Assembly: GCA_947383005.1 (NCBI GenBank)
Contig: CANDBT010000023.1
Location: 1-64,000, forward strand
Source: an uncultured bacterium
GTDB lineage: Bacteria > Bacillota > Clostridia > Lachnospirales > Lachnospiraceae
DNA length: 64,000 nucleotides
Reading direction: 5' to 3'
The notes under the pieces were generated by a model. That model made no database searches, had not been told where the DNA came from, and was given only the letters and a program-made list of their open reading frames with translations. Of this stretch, positions 44,911 to 54,334 are shown piece after piece. How positions within the stretch are numbered: position 1 is the stretch's first letter; the number at the start of each line of letters is the position of its first letter. The position numbers and the translations under genes were made by a program.

Positions 44911-45525
44911 ATGAGCCAAGGAAAGATTACATCCAAACAGAAAGAAATATTGGATTTTATCAGAAATACAATTTTAAAAAAAGGCTATCCGCCAACTGTA
45001 CGGGAAATATGCGAGGCTGTCCATCTGAAGTCTACGTCATCCGTACATTCCCATTTATCAACGTTGGAAAACAACGGTTATATCCGCAGAGATCCAACAA
45101 AGCCAAGAGCTATGGAAATTTTAGACAGTTCTTTTAATCTCACCCGCAAGGAGCTTGTATCCGTACCTTTAGTAGGTACCGTTGCTGCAGGACAGCCTAT
45201 TCTCGCAGAGGAAAATATTGAGGATTACTTTCCTGTCCCTGCCAGTATGCTGCCTAACGCCCAGACTTTTATGCTGCGTGTTAAAGGTGACAGTATGATC
45301 AATGCCGGTATTTTTGAAGGTGATCAAATTATTGTTGAGCAGACTTCTACTGCCAGGGACGGGGATATTGTTGTAGCGCTTATTGATGATTCCGCTACGG
45401 TCAAACGTTTTTACAAAGAAGATGGCTATTATCGTTTGCAACCGGAAAATGATACCATGGACCCTATCATTGTATCTAATATGGAAGTTCTGGGTAAAGT
45501 TGTCGGCTTATTCCGTTTGCTTTGA
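44911..45525 (+). CDS. lexA: SOS repressor LexA
   Basis: 204 aa. N-terminal winged HTH (YPPTVREICEAVHLKSTSSVHSHL), self-cleavage site Ala93-Gly94 (GTVAAGQPI), catalytic Ser128 (VKGDSMI) and Lys165 (ATVKRF). Own SOS boxes upstream give autoregulation. AGGAGGAG precedes ATG. Confidence 0.97.
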   Translation: MSQGKITSKQKEILDFIRNTILKKGYPPTVREICEAVHLKSTSSVHSHLSTLENNGYIRRDPTKPRAMEILDSSFNLTRKELVSVPLVGTVAAGQPILAEENIEDYFPVPASMLPNAQTFMLRVKGDSMINAGIFEGDQIIVEQTSTARDGDIVVALIDDSATVKRFYKEDGYYRLQPENDTMDPIIVSNMEVLGKVVGLFRLL

Positions 45526-45596
45526 TTTTCTGAACGGCAACATTTACCATTGTTCCTTGTGCACAAAAATGCTTCTGCTTTTGCAAGCTGGATGAG

Positions 45597-45636
45597 AAAA
45601 CAGGGAGCGGACTCCAAAGAATACGCTTCCTGTTTT
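45597..45636. terminator. Bidirectional terminator between lexA and the ABC operon
   Basis: AAAACAGGGAGCG (45597-45609) pairs with CGCTTCCTGTTTT (45624-45636) with one G-U; A-run on one side and U-run on the other serve both convergent operons. Confidence 0.85.
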
Positions 45637-45692
45637 ACCGGTAGATCATACATCTGATCCAGTATGCTCCGCCCGCCCTGGGCAATATCTTT

Positions 45693-47456
45693 TTATTGTT
45701 TTGCTTTCACCGTAAACCATGTATCATATGAGAATGCCCCATTACCGTTACGAGCGGACCAATTTGTATAATCTGCGGTATTATAGGGATAGAACATGCT
45801 CTCCACGCCAAGGGTGATAGCCACCATCTGATCGGCCAGATAACGCTGGCTTTCATCCGCCGCTACCGCGTATTCTTCAGGATTTCGGGAATTTATGATC
45901 CGGGAGAATATCTCCACATATTCCGGCGTGTTATTAGTTCCGTTCCAGGTTAGAGTCCCGTCGGAACCTGCTTTTTCCACCAGCCCCTGGTTTACCGTAT
46001 CGATAATCGCCACCCCCTGAGAACAACCGGTGATAGCAATCTGAAAATCTTTATTTTGGCTGAATCTTGCCTTCCAGGCATCCGAATTGGATACTTCTTC
46101 ATCCAGATATACCTTGATTCCTACTTTTTCAAGATCACGAACCACTACCTGGGCCAGACGCTGATACTGAGTTCCTTTAGACGCGCTGTAGGCGGGGCTT
46201 ACCATAATTTTGAGTTCTGTCCCATCCTTCTTCTCCCTTAATCCGTCTCCGTCAGTGTCTATATACCCGGCATCATCAAGGATTTGATTCGCCTCACTGA
46301 TATTTTGCTTATTGACAGCCATATCCGCCGCATAACCGATATTGCCTGGTGAAATAACACCTTTAGTTCCCGGGACACAGTAATCACCGCCCCCTGTTGC
46401 AGCAAGTAATTCATAGTCTAAAGCAGCATAAACCGCATTGCGGATATCAAGATCCTGCATTAGTTCATCTTTAAAATTAAACTCCAGAATCGAACTACCC
46501 AAGTTCACCTCTTCTCCCACATCCAGATAATCAAGTTCCTTCAAAGCAGGAACATAGATCCCTGCCAGCCCGGCCGCATATTGGAACATACAATCAATTT
46601 CTTTATTCTTATATGCCATAACCACACTTTCCGGGCTCTCATACAGATGGAACGCTACCCGTTTGATGGTGGGAGCACCTTCATGATAATCCTCAAATCT
46701 GTGGAAATATGCTACCTTTGCTTCCTCATCATAGGACTCATAAACAAACGGGCCGCAGCCAATCATTGCATCTGGGCCGCTAAAAGACTTTAAATCCTTC
46801 ACATCTTCCCAAATATGCTTGGGATAAATCACACATCCCGCACTGGACATGATCATATGGCGCAAAAATACATAGGCGCAAGAACTCTGCATATTTACCC
46901 GGATGCTGTTTTCATCCAAAACCTCCACATCCTTCATATACCGCAGCGCCACTGAAGGCTTTAACACATCCAACCATAAATTCAGACTAAACTCGATATC
47001 TTCCATAGTCAAAGACTGTCCGTCATGCCACTTGATTCCCTCCTTGAAATAAAAAGTAACTGCTGTGCCGTCCTTTGCAATCTCAAATTTTTCGCACAAA
47101 CAGGGAACCACCTCATTATTCTCATCATACCGCACCAGATTGGCATACATAAAACTGTCATAACTCAAATATTTGATCAGATCACAATAAGGACTTTCCA
47201 CATCAAATTCATAGATACATCCTACATTCAGAAGCTCCACATCTCCGTCCGAAGACGGCATGCCGGCAGATTCCCGGCTTTCCTGGCTGGCCATGATACT
47301 ATTTATGCTTTCCTCTGCCGTGCTTTCTGTTCCCACAATTCCAGCCTCGCTTTTTCCTGTCTCCTGCTTCCCGCTACACGCCGTCAGCGCAGCAAACACA
47401 GCAACTGCCAAGAGCTGGGAAATCATTTTCTTTATTCCTATTCTGTTTCGCTTCAT
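45693..47456 (-). CDS. ABC transporter substrate-binding lipoprotein (SBP_bac_5), 587 aa
   Basis: Signal peptide with lipobox LTAC (Cys27), then the SBP family 5 fold (IEFSLNLWLDVLKPSVA, GCGPFVYESYDEEAKVAYFH, AANQILDDAGYIDTDGDGLREKKDG). Family members bind peptides, nickel or other chelates. Last gene of a five-gene minus-strand operon that starts behind a cobalamin riboswitch, so a cobalt- or corrinoid-related ligand is a testable inference. Confidence 0.88.
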   Translation of the reverse strand: MKRNRIGIKKMISQLLAVAVFAALTACSGKQETGKSEAGIVGTESTAEESINSIMASQESRESAGMPSSDGDVELLNVGCIYEFDVESPYCDLIKYLSYDSFMYANLVRYDENNEVVPCLCEKFEIAKDGTAVTFYFKEGIKWHDGQSLTMEDIEFSLNLWLDVLKPSVALRYMKDVEVLDENSIRVNMQSSCAYVFLRHMIMSSAGCVIYPKHIWEDVKDLKSFSGPDAMIGCGPFVYESYDEEAKVAYFHRFEDYHEGAPTIKRVAFHLYESPESVVMAYKNKEIDCMFQYAAGLAGIYVPALKELDYLDVGEEVNLGSSILEFNFKDELMQDLDIRNAVYAALDYELLAATGGGDYCVPGTKGVISPGNIGYAADMAVNKQNISEANQILDDAGYIDTDGDGLREKKDGTELKIMVSPAYSASKGTQYQRLAQVVVRDLEKVGIKVYLDEEVSNSDAWKARFSQNKDFQIAITGCSQGVAIIDTVNQGLVEKAGSDGTLTWNGTNNTPEYVEIFSRIINSRNPEEYAVAADESQRYLADQMVAITLGVESMFYPYNTADYTNWSARNGNGAFSYDTWFTVKAKQ

Positions 47457-47507
47457 TTTTTCCTCCTCGTCTTAAATTGCTTTTTCCATGAATTCGTTTT
47501 CTGTCAA

Positions 47508-48287
47508 TCAACTTTCTTCCTGCAATGACAGAAAACAGAACGCACTCAAACTGATGCAGGCAATCGGTGGCAAATACCACCACCAATATCCGTTGAATAC
47601 CCCTCCTGCCCGAAACGCATCATTAAGAACCGTCCCCCAACTTTTGCTTGTCATCGGCTCCAATCCCAGATAGCTGACACTGGCTTCTGTCAGCATGGAA
47701 GAGGCTACGGACAACATGCCTTTGGTTAGAATCGTTTCTTTCAAATTCGGCAGCAGATGGCGGATGATAATATACAAAGAACTACATCCCATGGTGCGGC
47801 AGTTGCGAATAAATCCCATATCCTTAAGCCGCAACGCCTGAGAACGAATGATGCGGGCCGTTCCTACCCACCCTGTCAGGCAGATGCACAAAATTATATT
47901 CCATACGCTCCGTTTTAAAAACGCGGAAAGGACAATGATAAGAGGGAGTGAGGGAACGGACAACGCCACATTGATAAATACCATAATGCACCGATCTGCC
48001 CATCCTCCATAGTAAGCGGCAAATGCTCCCAGAAAACTTCCCATTACCGTAATCGCCAGAGAAGCCGTAAAACCTACCAATAAAGAAGTTCTGGCTCCGA
48101 AGACCAATTCGCTGAAAATATCCTGCCCCACATCATTGGTCCCCAATATATGTTCCCATGACGGGCCAAGGAAAGGGATGCTCATCTCCCATGGATCATA
48201 AGGAGCAATCCACGGAGCGAATAATGCCACAAAGAGCAAAACCACCATAGGCCATCCACGTTTTAACCAGTCATATCTACCTTTCAT
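47508..48287 (-). CDS. ABC transporter permease (DppC-type), 259 aa
   Basis: Five to six TM segments; WEHILGTNDVGQDIFSELVFGARTSLLVG and the EAA-loop IIRSQALRLKDMGFIRNCRTMGC identify the DppC/OppC/NikC class. Met at 48287 or 48299; both overlap or abut the DppB-type gene. It pairs with the next permease. Confidence 0.88.
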   Translation of the reverse strand: MKGRYDWLKRGWPMVVLLFVALFAPWIAPYDPWEMSIPFLGPSWEHILGTNDVGQDIFSELVFGARTSLLVGFTASLAITVMGSFLGAFAAYYGGWADRCIMVFINVALSVPSLPLIIVLSAFLKRSVWNIILCICLTGWVGTARIIRSQALRLKDMGFIRNCRTMGCSSLYIIIRHLLPNLKETILTKGMLSVASSMLTEASVSYLGLEPMTSKSWGTVLNDAFRAGGVFNGYWWWYLPPIACISLSAFCFLSLQEES

Positions 48288-49287
48288 TCCATACACCATC
48301 CTTGATCCGTGGGTCAGAGAGCGCACAAAGGAAATCCGACAAAAGATTGGCCAGAACTACACATATGGTAAGCACCAGAAGGCTTCCCTGAAGGATCGGA
48401 TAGTCGTTGCCTCCTATTGCTTTATACACTAATAGTCCCATGCCATCCCAGTTAAAAAGCTGCTCCAACATCATAGAACCGGAAATAATACTTCCTGTCT
48501 GCATGGTAATGATGGGAATCATCGGAAGTGCGGCATTGGGAAGCACATGCCGAAAAAGAATCCGACAGTCGGAAAATCCCCTGGTTTTTGCCATCAGGAT
48601 ATGGTCTTCTTTTATGGTTTCTATGATACTGCTGCGCATCATAAGAACGTTATAGGAGAGCTTGCTCAAAGTCAGCACTCCTACAGGAAGTGCCATATGC
48701 CACAGCAGATCTTTTATGTAAGCGCCTCCCGATAGCCCGCCGCTTGACATTCCTCCGGTAGGAGCTATCCCCAGCCAAAAGCAAAAGATCATAAGGCCAA
48801 TCATTCCTAAGCAGTATCCAGGAATCGCATAGATGATCAGTGCCAGCCGTGATATACATCGATCCGATCTGTGACCTTGGTTCCAGCCAGCCGCCGCTCC
48901 AAGCAAAATCCCCAAAACCGCTGCTAAAAGTACAGCCGGGACGATAAGACGAAAGGTCCTCCCCAGTTTTTTTAGAATGATGTCAAGAACGGGGAGATTA
49001 TTTTTGTAAGAACGGCCCAGATCACCCCTGCACAGGCGAAAAAGATAAGTCCCATATTGATGTAAAGCGCTTTTGTCAAGGCCGTATTTTGCCCCTAATT
49101 CTTCAAGCACTTCTGGATGGGCGGTAGTAAGATAAAGATAATCTTCTGTACCTACCAGGTGTTCCAACGGATCTCCCGGCATAAAACGGATAAGGAAAAA
49201 ATTGAAACTGGCTACCAGCCATATAGTAAGTAAATAGAAAAGCACCTTTTTCCCTAACTTCATCTGTTTATGGTAATTCATAAACAT
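48277..49287 (-). CDS. ABC transporter permease (DppB-type), 336 aa
   Basis: Begins with a TM helix and the family's FFLIRFMPGDPLEHLVG motif; six TM helices and the EAA loop IIETIKEDHILMAKTRGFSDCRILFRHVLPNA. Overlaps the ATPase gene by 20 bases and the DppC-type gene by about 11. Confidence 0.9.
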   Translation of the reverse strand: MFMNYHKQMKLGKKVLFYLLTIWLVASFNFFLIRFMPGDPLEHLVGTEDYLYLTTAHPEVLEELGAKYGLDKSALHQYGTYLFRLCRGDLGRSYKNNLPVLDIILKKLGRTFRLIVPAVLLAAVLGILLGAAAGWNQGHRSDRCISRLALIIYAIPGYCLGMIGLMIFCFWLGIAPTGGMSSGGLSGGAYIKDLLWHMALPVGVLTLSKLSYNVLMMRSSIIETIKEDHILMAKTRGFSDCRILFRHVLPNAALPMIPIITMQTGSIISGSMMLEQLFNWDGMGLLVYKAIGGNDYPILQGSLLVLTICVVLANLLSDFLCALSDPRIKDGVWNER

Positions 49288-49963
49288 TCACCTTCTTTAC
49301 AATCTTTCCCGTTTCCAGGAAATAACAGCGGCTGCACAGATAGTTCATCACATCCAGGTTATGGGTAATGAACAAGTAAGCATTGCCGTGTTCTTTTTGA
49401 TAATTCCGGAGAATACTTAAGAGCTGCGCCTGGGAGATGGAATCCAGCATACTGGTAGGTTCATCTAAAATAATCAGGTCTGGTTCCATGACCATCACAC
49501 GAGCCAGAGCAGCCCTTTGCAGTTCTCCGCCGCTTAAGGTATCTGGTTTCCGGGACAAATGCTCTTTATATAAACCTACTTTGGTCAGGTACTCAGCAAA
49601 TACGTCCTCTTCAAAAGGAATCTTCTGAATATGGTAAGGCTCCATCAAGCTATGGCGAAGAGTCCAACGCGGATCAAATGCCTCTTCGGGATGTTGATAT
49701 ACCATTTGGATTGCTTTCCTTATAGATCCGCGGAATGGATATTTCACAGGTTTGTCTTTAAAAAGCACCTCTCCTCTGGTGGCTGGCATAATTCCGGCTA
49801 TGATATTAGCCAGCGTTGTCTTTCCGCTACCGCTCTTTCCAAAAATCCCCACGGTTTCGCCTTTCTCTATGCAGATATCCGCGTCCGTCAAAGCTTTAAA
49901 GGATGTTCTCCTCCACAGACCAGATGTGTAGACCTTAGTCAATTTATGTGTCTCTACCAGCAT
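49268..49963 (-). CDS. ABC transporter ATPase (DppF-type), 231 aa
   Basis: Walker A GKSGSGKT, Q-loop MVYQHPEEAFDPRWT, signature LSGGELQR, Walker B LIILDEPTSMLD. Short for the family: it lacks the C-terminal oligopeptide-transporter extension, which its partner ATPase retains. Overlaps both neighbours by 20 bases. Confidence 0.92.
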   Translation of the reverse strand: MLVETHKLTKVYTSGLWRRTSFKALTDADICIEKGETVGIFGKSGSGKTTLANIIAGIMPATRGEVLFKDKPVKYPFRGSIRKAIQMVYQHPEEAFDPRWTLRHSLMEPYHIQKIPFEEDVFAEYLTKVGLYKEHLSRKPDTLSGGELQRAALARVMVMEPDLIILDEPTSMLDSISQAQLLSILRNYQKEHGNAYLFITHNLDVMNYLCSRCYFLETGKIVKKVNVYELP

Positions 49964-50870
49964 ACCAGCATCGCACCTGCCTTTCTCCCACCTGCTTTAC
50001 AGGCGGACATTGCCTGCACTTTTCATCTGCTTTAAAACATCTGTCCGCAAACCGGCAGCCTAAATTCCCATATGTTTCATGGGAGGGAGCGAAACCTTCC
50101 GGAAACTGAAAACCGTTCTCAGGCAAAGATCCGATCATTATCTGAGAATACGGATGCCAAGGATCACGAAAAAATTCATCCTTATTACAAGACTCCAGGA
50201 TTTGTCCCGCATACATGACGGATATTTTCTCCCCAACTGCCTGAGCGAAGCTCAAATCATGGGTGACACATAAAAGAGAGGCCCCCAAAAGCCGGACAAA
50301 AAGCTTCTCTATCTCATATCGTCTGGCTTCATCCAGACCTTTTGTCGGTTCGTCAGCCAATAAAAGCTGCCCCCCCGCCAATATCCCCATAGCCACCAAA
50401 GCCCTCTGTTTCATGCCACCGCTCAAACGATGGGGATACTGTCTAGCCCACATTCCGGGGGATTCAAAATCCAACCGGCCCAGGACATCCACCACCTGCT
50501 CCCATGCTTCCTTCCTTTTAAATTTCCGGTGAACCCGGAGCATTTCACTGATTTGATCTCCGATCCGCATGAGGGGATCCATTCCTTTTGCATTGCCTTG
50601 AGGGATATAAGCAATCTCACTGCCTCTGATCTTGGCATATTCCTTCTGAGAAAAATCAATCAAATCTTTGCCATTCCACAAAATATTTCCTGTCACCTCT
50701 CCCTTGCTTAAACCCAGGATTGCCATGAGAAGGACACTTTTTCCGCTTCCCGTTTCCCCGATGATCACATGACGTTCCCCATCTTTTACTTCCAGGGTAA
50801 CATGGTCTACTGGACAAAGAAAACCGCTTTGTCCCTGAAATTTTATTGACACAGAATAAAGTTTCAGCAT
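49944..50870 (-). CDS. ABC transporter ATPase (DppD-type), 308 aa
   Basis: Walker A GETGSGKS, signature LSGGMKQR, Walker B LLLADEPTKGLD, and a C-terminal Cys-rich extension CRFADRCFKADEKCRQCPP that in this family can hold an Fe-S cluster. ATG 50870 follows GGGAGGAAAATC. First gene of the operon, 550 bases downstream of the cobalamin riboswitch. Confidence 0.9.
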   Translation of the reverse strand: MLKLYSVSIKFQGQSGFLCPVDHVTLEVKDGERHVIIGETGSGKSVLLMAILGLSKGEVTGNILWNGKDLIDFSQKEYAKIRGSEIAYIPQGNAKGMDPLMRIGDQISEMLRVHRKFKRKEAWEQVVDVLGRLDFESPGMWARQYPHRLSGGMKQRALVAMGILAGGQLLLADEPTKGLDEARRYEIEKLFVRLLGASLLCVTHDLSFAQAVGEKISVMYAGQILESCNKDEFFRDPWHPYSQIMIGSLPENGFQFPEGFAPSHETYGNLGCRFADRCFKADEKCRQCPPVKQVGERQVRCWYAGRDT

Positions 50871-50965
50871 ATGATTTTCCTCCCAACATAAACGTGTGCG
50901 TCTTGACACACACTCACGCCGGAGTGCAGTTGCGACAGCAACCATCTTCCTTTGTGCAAAGTGCG

Positions 50966-51060
50966 CTCTACGTTCCACTTCGGTCGTTGCTGAACGAGTG
51001 CCACTGGCATTCAGCAACTCCGCGGAGCGTTTTGTATCATAGGACGCACTTTCCTATGAT
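50966..51060 (-). repeat. Dispersed structured repeat, copy A, with trailing hairpin
   Basis: The core 50966-51018 has arms GTTGCTGAA/TTCAGCAAC and inner GAGTGCC/GGCATTC. An ATCATAGG...CCTATGAT hairpin follows at 51036-51060. Core copies B and C lie at about 60,285-60,335 and 62510-62563. Confidence 0.75.
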
Positions 51061-51313
51061 AAAAGGCGCGTTTTTAGTGCCGTAAATCCGATTACAGGGT
51101 TCGCGAAGCGGTTCCTGTAATATAGCTTATCAAAATTTGCGAAGCAAATTATGATAAAAGGCGCATCTTTAGCGCCGTAAATCCGATTACAGGGTTCGCG
51201 AAGCGGTTCCTGTAATATAGCTTATCAAAATTTGCGAAGCAAATTATGATAAAAGGCGCATCTTTAGCGCCGTAAATCCGATTACAGGGTTCGCGAAGCG
51301 GTTCCTGTAATAT
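51056..51313. repeat. 95-bp tandem repeat, 2.7 copies
   Basis: Units 51056-51150, 51151-51245, 51246-51313 (partial). Units 1 and 2 differ at 3 positions. Each unit has three hairpins: GGCGC/GCGCC, TTACAGG/CCTGTAA and AATTTGC/GCAAATT; the latter two are closed by GCGAAGC, a sequence known to form an exceptionally stable mini-hairpin. It sits in the 5' leader of the ABC operon. Confidence 0.9.
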
Positions 51314-51314
51314 G

Positions 51315-51350
51315 AAAAAAGGTTCCTTCGCTTTTCAGGGCAAAGGAACC
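51315..51350 (-). terminator. Riboswitch-linked terminator
   Basis: On the minus strand, GGTTCCTT (51350-51343) pairs with AAGGAACC (51328-51321), then six U. Located about 75 bases after the cobalamin aptamer, so it probably is the expression platform. Confidence 0.8.
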
Positions 51351-51424
51351 AACGCCCCTGCATTCGCAAGAGCGTAACTAAATCCATACATTCTTTCATC
51401 CCCAAAATGTAAACAATCTCTACG

Positions 51425-51609
51425 ACAGATATTCTGACTTCGCTTCATCCTCTGAAACACCTTCCCAGCTAAATTCCTGCCAGTGGCAACTGTTTCTCGT
51501 CTGCGTTACAGAAGAGGTGACTGTACCGGATTTTCACCGGTTTCCCTGTTCCCATCCTTATGCTTATAAAAGCTGTCATAGGTCCGTAAAGATTGCCGCT
51601 TTATTCTGT
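51425..51609 (-). ncRNA. Cobalamin (B12) riboswitch
   Basis: Minus-strand motifs in order: GGGAAACCGGTGAAAATCCGG around 51,521-51,550, GCCACTGGCAGG near 51,480, and the B12-box AGTCAGAATATCTGTC near 51,430-51,450. High B12 would favour the downstream terminator and switch off the ABC operon. Confidence 0.88.
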
Positions 51610-51616
51610 TTTTTTC

Positions 51617-51645
51617 AAGATATCAAAGAAGTACTTCTTTGTCAA
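51617..51645 (-). promoter_or_regulatory. Promoter of the riboswitch/ABC operon
   Basis: Minus strand TTGACA (51645-51640), 17-bp spacer, TATCTT (51622-51617). The spacer is the palindrome AAGAAGTACTTCTT, a possible operator. Confidence 0.75.
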
Positions 51646-51778
51646 GAACTTTCAGAATTTTGCTTGTAAGACTTGATTTTATCTGTTTTTCCCATCAGGC
51701 GAACGCACGATGCTTCTTGTCCATTGAAAACGGGCAAGAAGATGCTCCATGTTAAATTCCCTGCCGTCTGAACTGATA

Positions 51779-53356
51779 CTAAAAATCAACAACCTGCCCT
51801 TCGAATTTTTCCCAGTCTCCCAACATTATGGCTGGTATCATTCCCATCAATTCCTCTGGGACTCCAATTTCCCCGGAAACCGGAGTCCCAAAAGACTTAT
51901 TGTACCATTTATTACCATATTGAATTACTTCCATGAAAAGAATATATTCCCTGCCGCCGATCTCATAGCCCATGGCCCAAGATTCCAGCCCATCCGCTCC
52001 CAGAGCTATCTTCTCCATTTCAGTATCAAATCTTGCCTGAGACGTTTTCGTGCTGCCTAAATCCACAAAAACCTTCTTTGGGACAGAACCCAGAATTTCA
52101 AGAGACCCCCAATCCAGCTTTTCGCCCAGCATCTCCCAGTCAAAAACATTTTCCTCAAAATCCTTCTCTGGATTCTCCAAATACTGATTCAGCAAACAAA
52201 CAATCATCCCCTGCCTCTCCACATCCCTTTTCAGATCCGCCTCCTGATCCCATCCTGCAACTGCCCTGGCCAAGTCATTGGCAGGAGGAAGACCGATATC
52301 CTGCCATCCAAACAAACGAGGCAACTGGCACTGGGTATAAGCATCAAAGCTGTACTCTTCCCAATATGTACGCAGATAAAAAGTATTTACAGCCTGCTCC
52401 AAGTCATGAGATTTCAGGCTTTCCAGATAGGCTTTCACCGCCGCCTGAGGACTGTCAAACCCATCCTGCCTCTCCTGCACTGTCTTGACCTTCCCGCTGG
52501 TTTCCGGCAATTTTTCGTCTTTCCCTTCCAGCAACGGTTCTATGGCGGACTCGCCATCAGCATCCAGTCGGATGGCTCCGGTCATATGGGTATCCAAATT
52601 CAAAAATCCTGTCAAAACATCTCCGGGCTTGTAAATATACCATTGGTCTTCTTTTTTCGCCAGATCAAAAAACAGCAAGTACTGGCATTCATCTATCCTG
52701 ATGACAGCCGCCCTGCTCTCCAGTTCTATGCCGCCCTCGCTGTCTTCAACAGTTTCAAGATACTGCTGGTAACTCTCCGTGTCCATGTTTTTATTCCCTG
52801 CCAGATCCATGACAGGAACAAAGCCCATAAACTCCAAGCCATCAAAATCTGCCTCTTCCATGTGGCGCTTTACCTGTTCCAGAAACTCTCCGGCTTCCTG
52901 ACTTCCATTTTCCATCTGGCCGCCAAAAGCTTTCACCGGGATTCTGTCGATACCGCAGAGGACCTTGTACTGCCCGTAAATCCTTTTCACCTCATTTTTA
53001 TCCCAAAATGCGTCCTTTACCTGTCCGAAATCACTGTCCCGCAGACCTGCCAGATAACCAAGAACCGCTTCCTCCGGACTTTCAAATCCCGTCCTTCCTT
53101 CGGATTCCTCCGGCATGTTTCTTCTCTCTATCTTTTCCAGTTTTCCCAGGAACTTTTGAACTTCCTCTAGTTCTGGCTTTGCGAAAAGCTCCGATGGCAA
53201 TTCCAATTCTTCCAGCTTCTTTGTCTCCGATGACGGGGGCTGTTTCCAAGGAGCCTCCTCCCATGCATACTTATCCAAACGGACAAAAAGCCTGATTCCC
53301 ACTACCAGCAGCCCTATAGCCCAGAAAACCTTACCCCTTCTCTTTAAAATCCTCAT
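51779..53356 (-). CDS. Membrane-anchored protein with duplicated domain, 525 aa
   Basis: Short basic start and one TM/signal helix (VFWAIGLLVVGIRLFV), then an acidic extracellular part. Two related modules begin GFESPEEAVLGYLAGLRDSD (about 90) and GFDSPQAAVKAYLESLKSHD (about 298), each followed by a beta-rich part ending near YLLFFDLAKKEDQWYIYKPG or YILFMEVIQYGNKWYNKSFG. This is the pattern of NTF2-like/DUF4878-type lipoprotein domains. Function unknown; it is not obviously in an operon. Confidence 0.7.
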   Translation of the reverse strand: MRILKRRGKVFWAIGLLVVGIRLFVRLDKYAWEEAPWKQPPSSETKKLEELELPSELFAKPELEEVQKFLGKLEKIERRNMPEESEGRTGFESPEEAVLGYLAGLRDSDFGQVKDAFWDKNEVKRIYGQYKVLCGIDRIPVKAFGGQMENGSQEAGEFLEQVKRHMEEADFDGLEFMGFVPVMDLAGNKNMDTESYQQYLETVEDSEGGIELESRAAVIRIDECQYLLFFDLAKKEDQWYIYKPGDVLTGFLNLDTHMTGAIRLDADGESAIEPLLEGKDEKLPETSGKVKTVQERQDGFDSPQAAVKAYLESLKSHDLEQAVNTFYLRTYWEEYSFDAYTQCQLPRLFGWQDIGLPPANDLARAVAGWDQEADLKRDVERQGMIVCLLNQYLENPEKDFEENVFDWEMLGEKLDWGSLEILGSVPKKVFVDLGSTKTSQARFDTEMEKIALGADGLESWAMGYEIGGREYILFMEVIQYGNKWYNKSFGTPVSGEIGVPEELMGMIPAIMLGDWEKFEGQVVDF

Positions 53357-53522
53357 GCCCTGTCCCTCTTACTTTTTCTCTAATTCTTTTTGAATTGTTC
53401 ATACCCCTTTTCATACATAGTATGGATTATCAGAATTTGCAAAGCAAAGCTTCTTTATAGTATAGTTATCAGAAATTATGCAACGTCTGGGAAACTTCTT
53501 ACAGGATTTGCAAATCATCCCC

Positions 53523-54334
53523 TTAAACTGCATTATGCAAGGGAATCGTCAATGTGATAACTGTTCCCATCCCTTCAATACTGTTCATATTCCAAGCTGC
53601 CTCTTTTCCATAATACATATCCATCCGGACAAAAGCGTTGTGCAAGCCAATGCTGCTTCCTCCATCTTTTATTGCCTGTTCTCTCACATTAAATGTTTCT
53701 GCTATTTCTTTTGGCATTCCCTTTCCATTATCTTCAATAATAATATTTAGTTTTTCTCCTGCTTCTGACACAAAAATGTCTACCCTAAGTACTCCACCCT
53801 TTTCCATTCCTTTGAATCCGTGGATAATGGCATTTTCCACAAAGGGCTGCAGTAAAAGCTTATAAATCATAACCTTTTTGGCTCTTTCCTCAATGTTAAG
53901 TTTAAACTGAAAGGAATGGTTAAACCGCATCTGCTGAAGGCTGATATATTTTTCCAGCCAATCAGCCATCTCCTCCATGCTGGCCATCTGATTTCTTTTG
54001 TTAATGCTGTAGCTATTCTTCTCTTTCGATCGCCATCCAGTTAATGGAATCCAGGGTATTATACAAAAAATGAGGGTTAATCTGTGCCTCCAATGCCCGT
54101 ATATCTCCGCATCTTTTTGCTTATCTTTTGCCTCTGACACCTCTTCAATCAAGTCCCTGACCTTGCCTGCCATAATGTATCAATCTTACGTTTCAGAGAA
54201 TTGGTATTCATATGGTAACTGATGAACTGAATAGCCAAAATAGGCACAATCGAAGCCAGCACAAATACCAGCATGATTTTTCTGCCGATTTTCATATTAT
54301 TAAACCGAACCCATAAATTAGCACTTCGTTTCAT
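53523..54334 (-). pseudogene. YesM/LytS-type sensor histidine kinase remnant
   Basis: A start with TM1 (MKIGRKIMLVFVLASIVPILA, within 54149-54334) is joined out of frame to a HAMP-end/coiled coil KVRDLIEEVSEAKDKQKDAE. The extracellular sensor, TM2 and most of HAMP are missing. The catalytic box EAQINPHFLYNTLDSINW is present in the DNA (about 54,040-54,100) but in a different frame from its flanks, so two further frameshifts break it. The ATPase part (DNGKGMPKEI, GSSIGLHNAFVRMDMYYG) survives at 53523-54000. No response regulator is adjacent. Confidence 0.85.

Noticed and set aside
51056..51313. CRISPR array
   Set aside because: The repeat units are contiguous 95-mers with no unique spacers and no cas genes; it is a plain tandem repeat.
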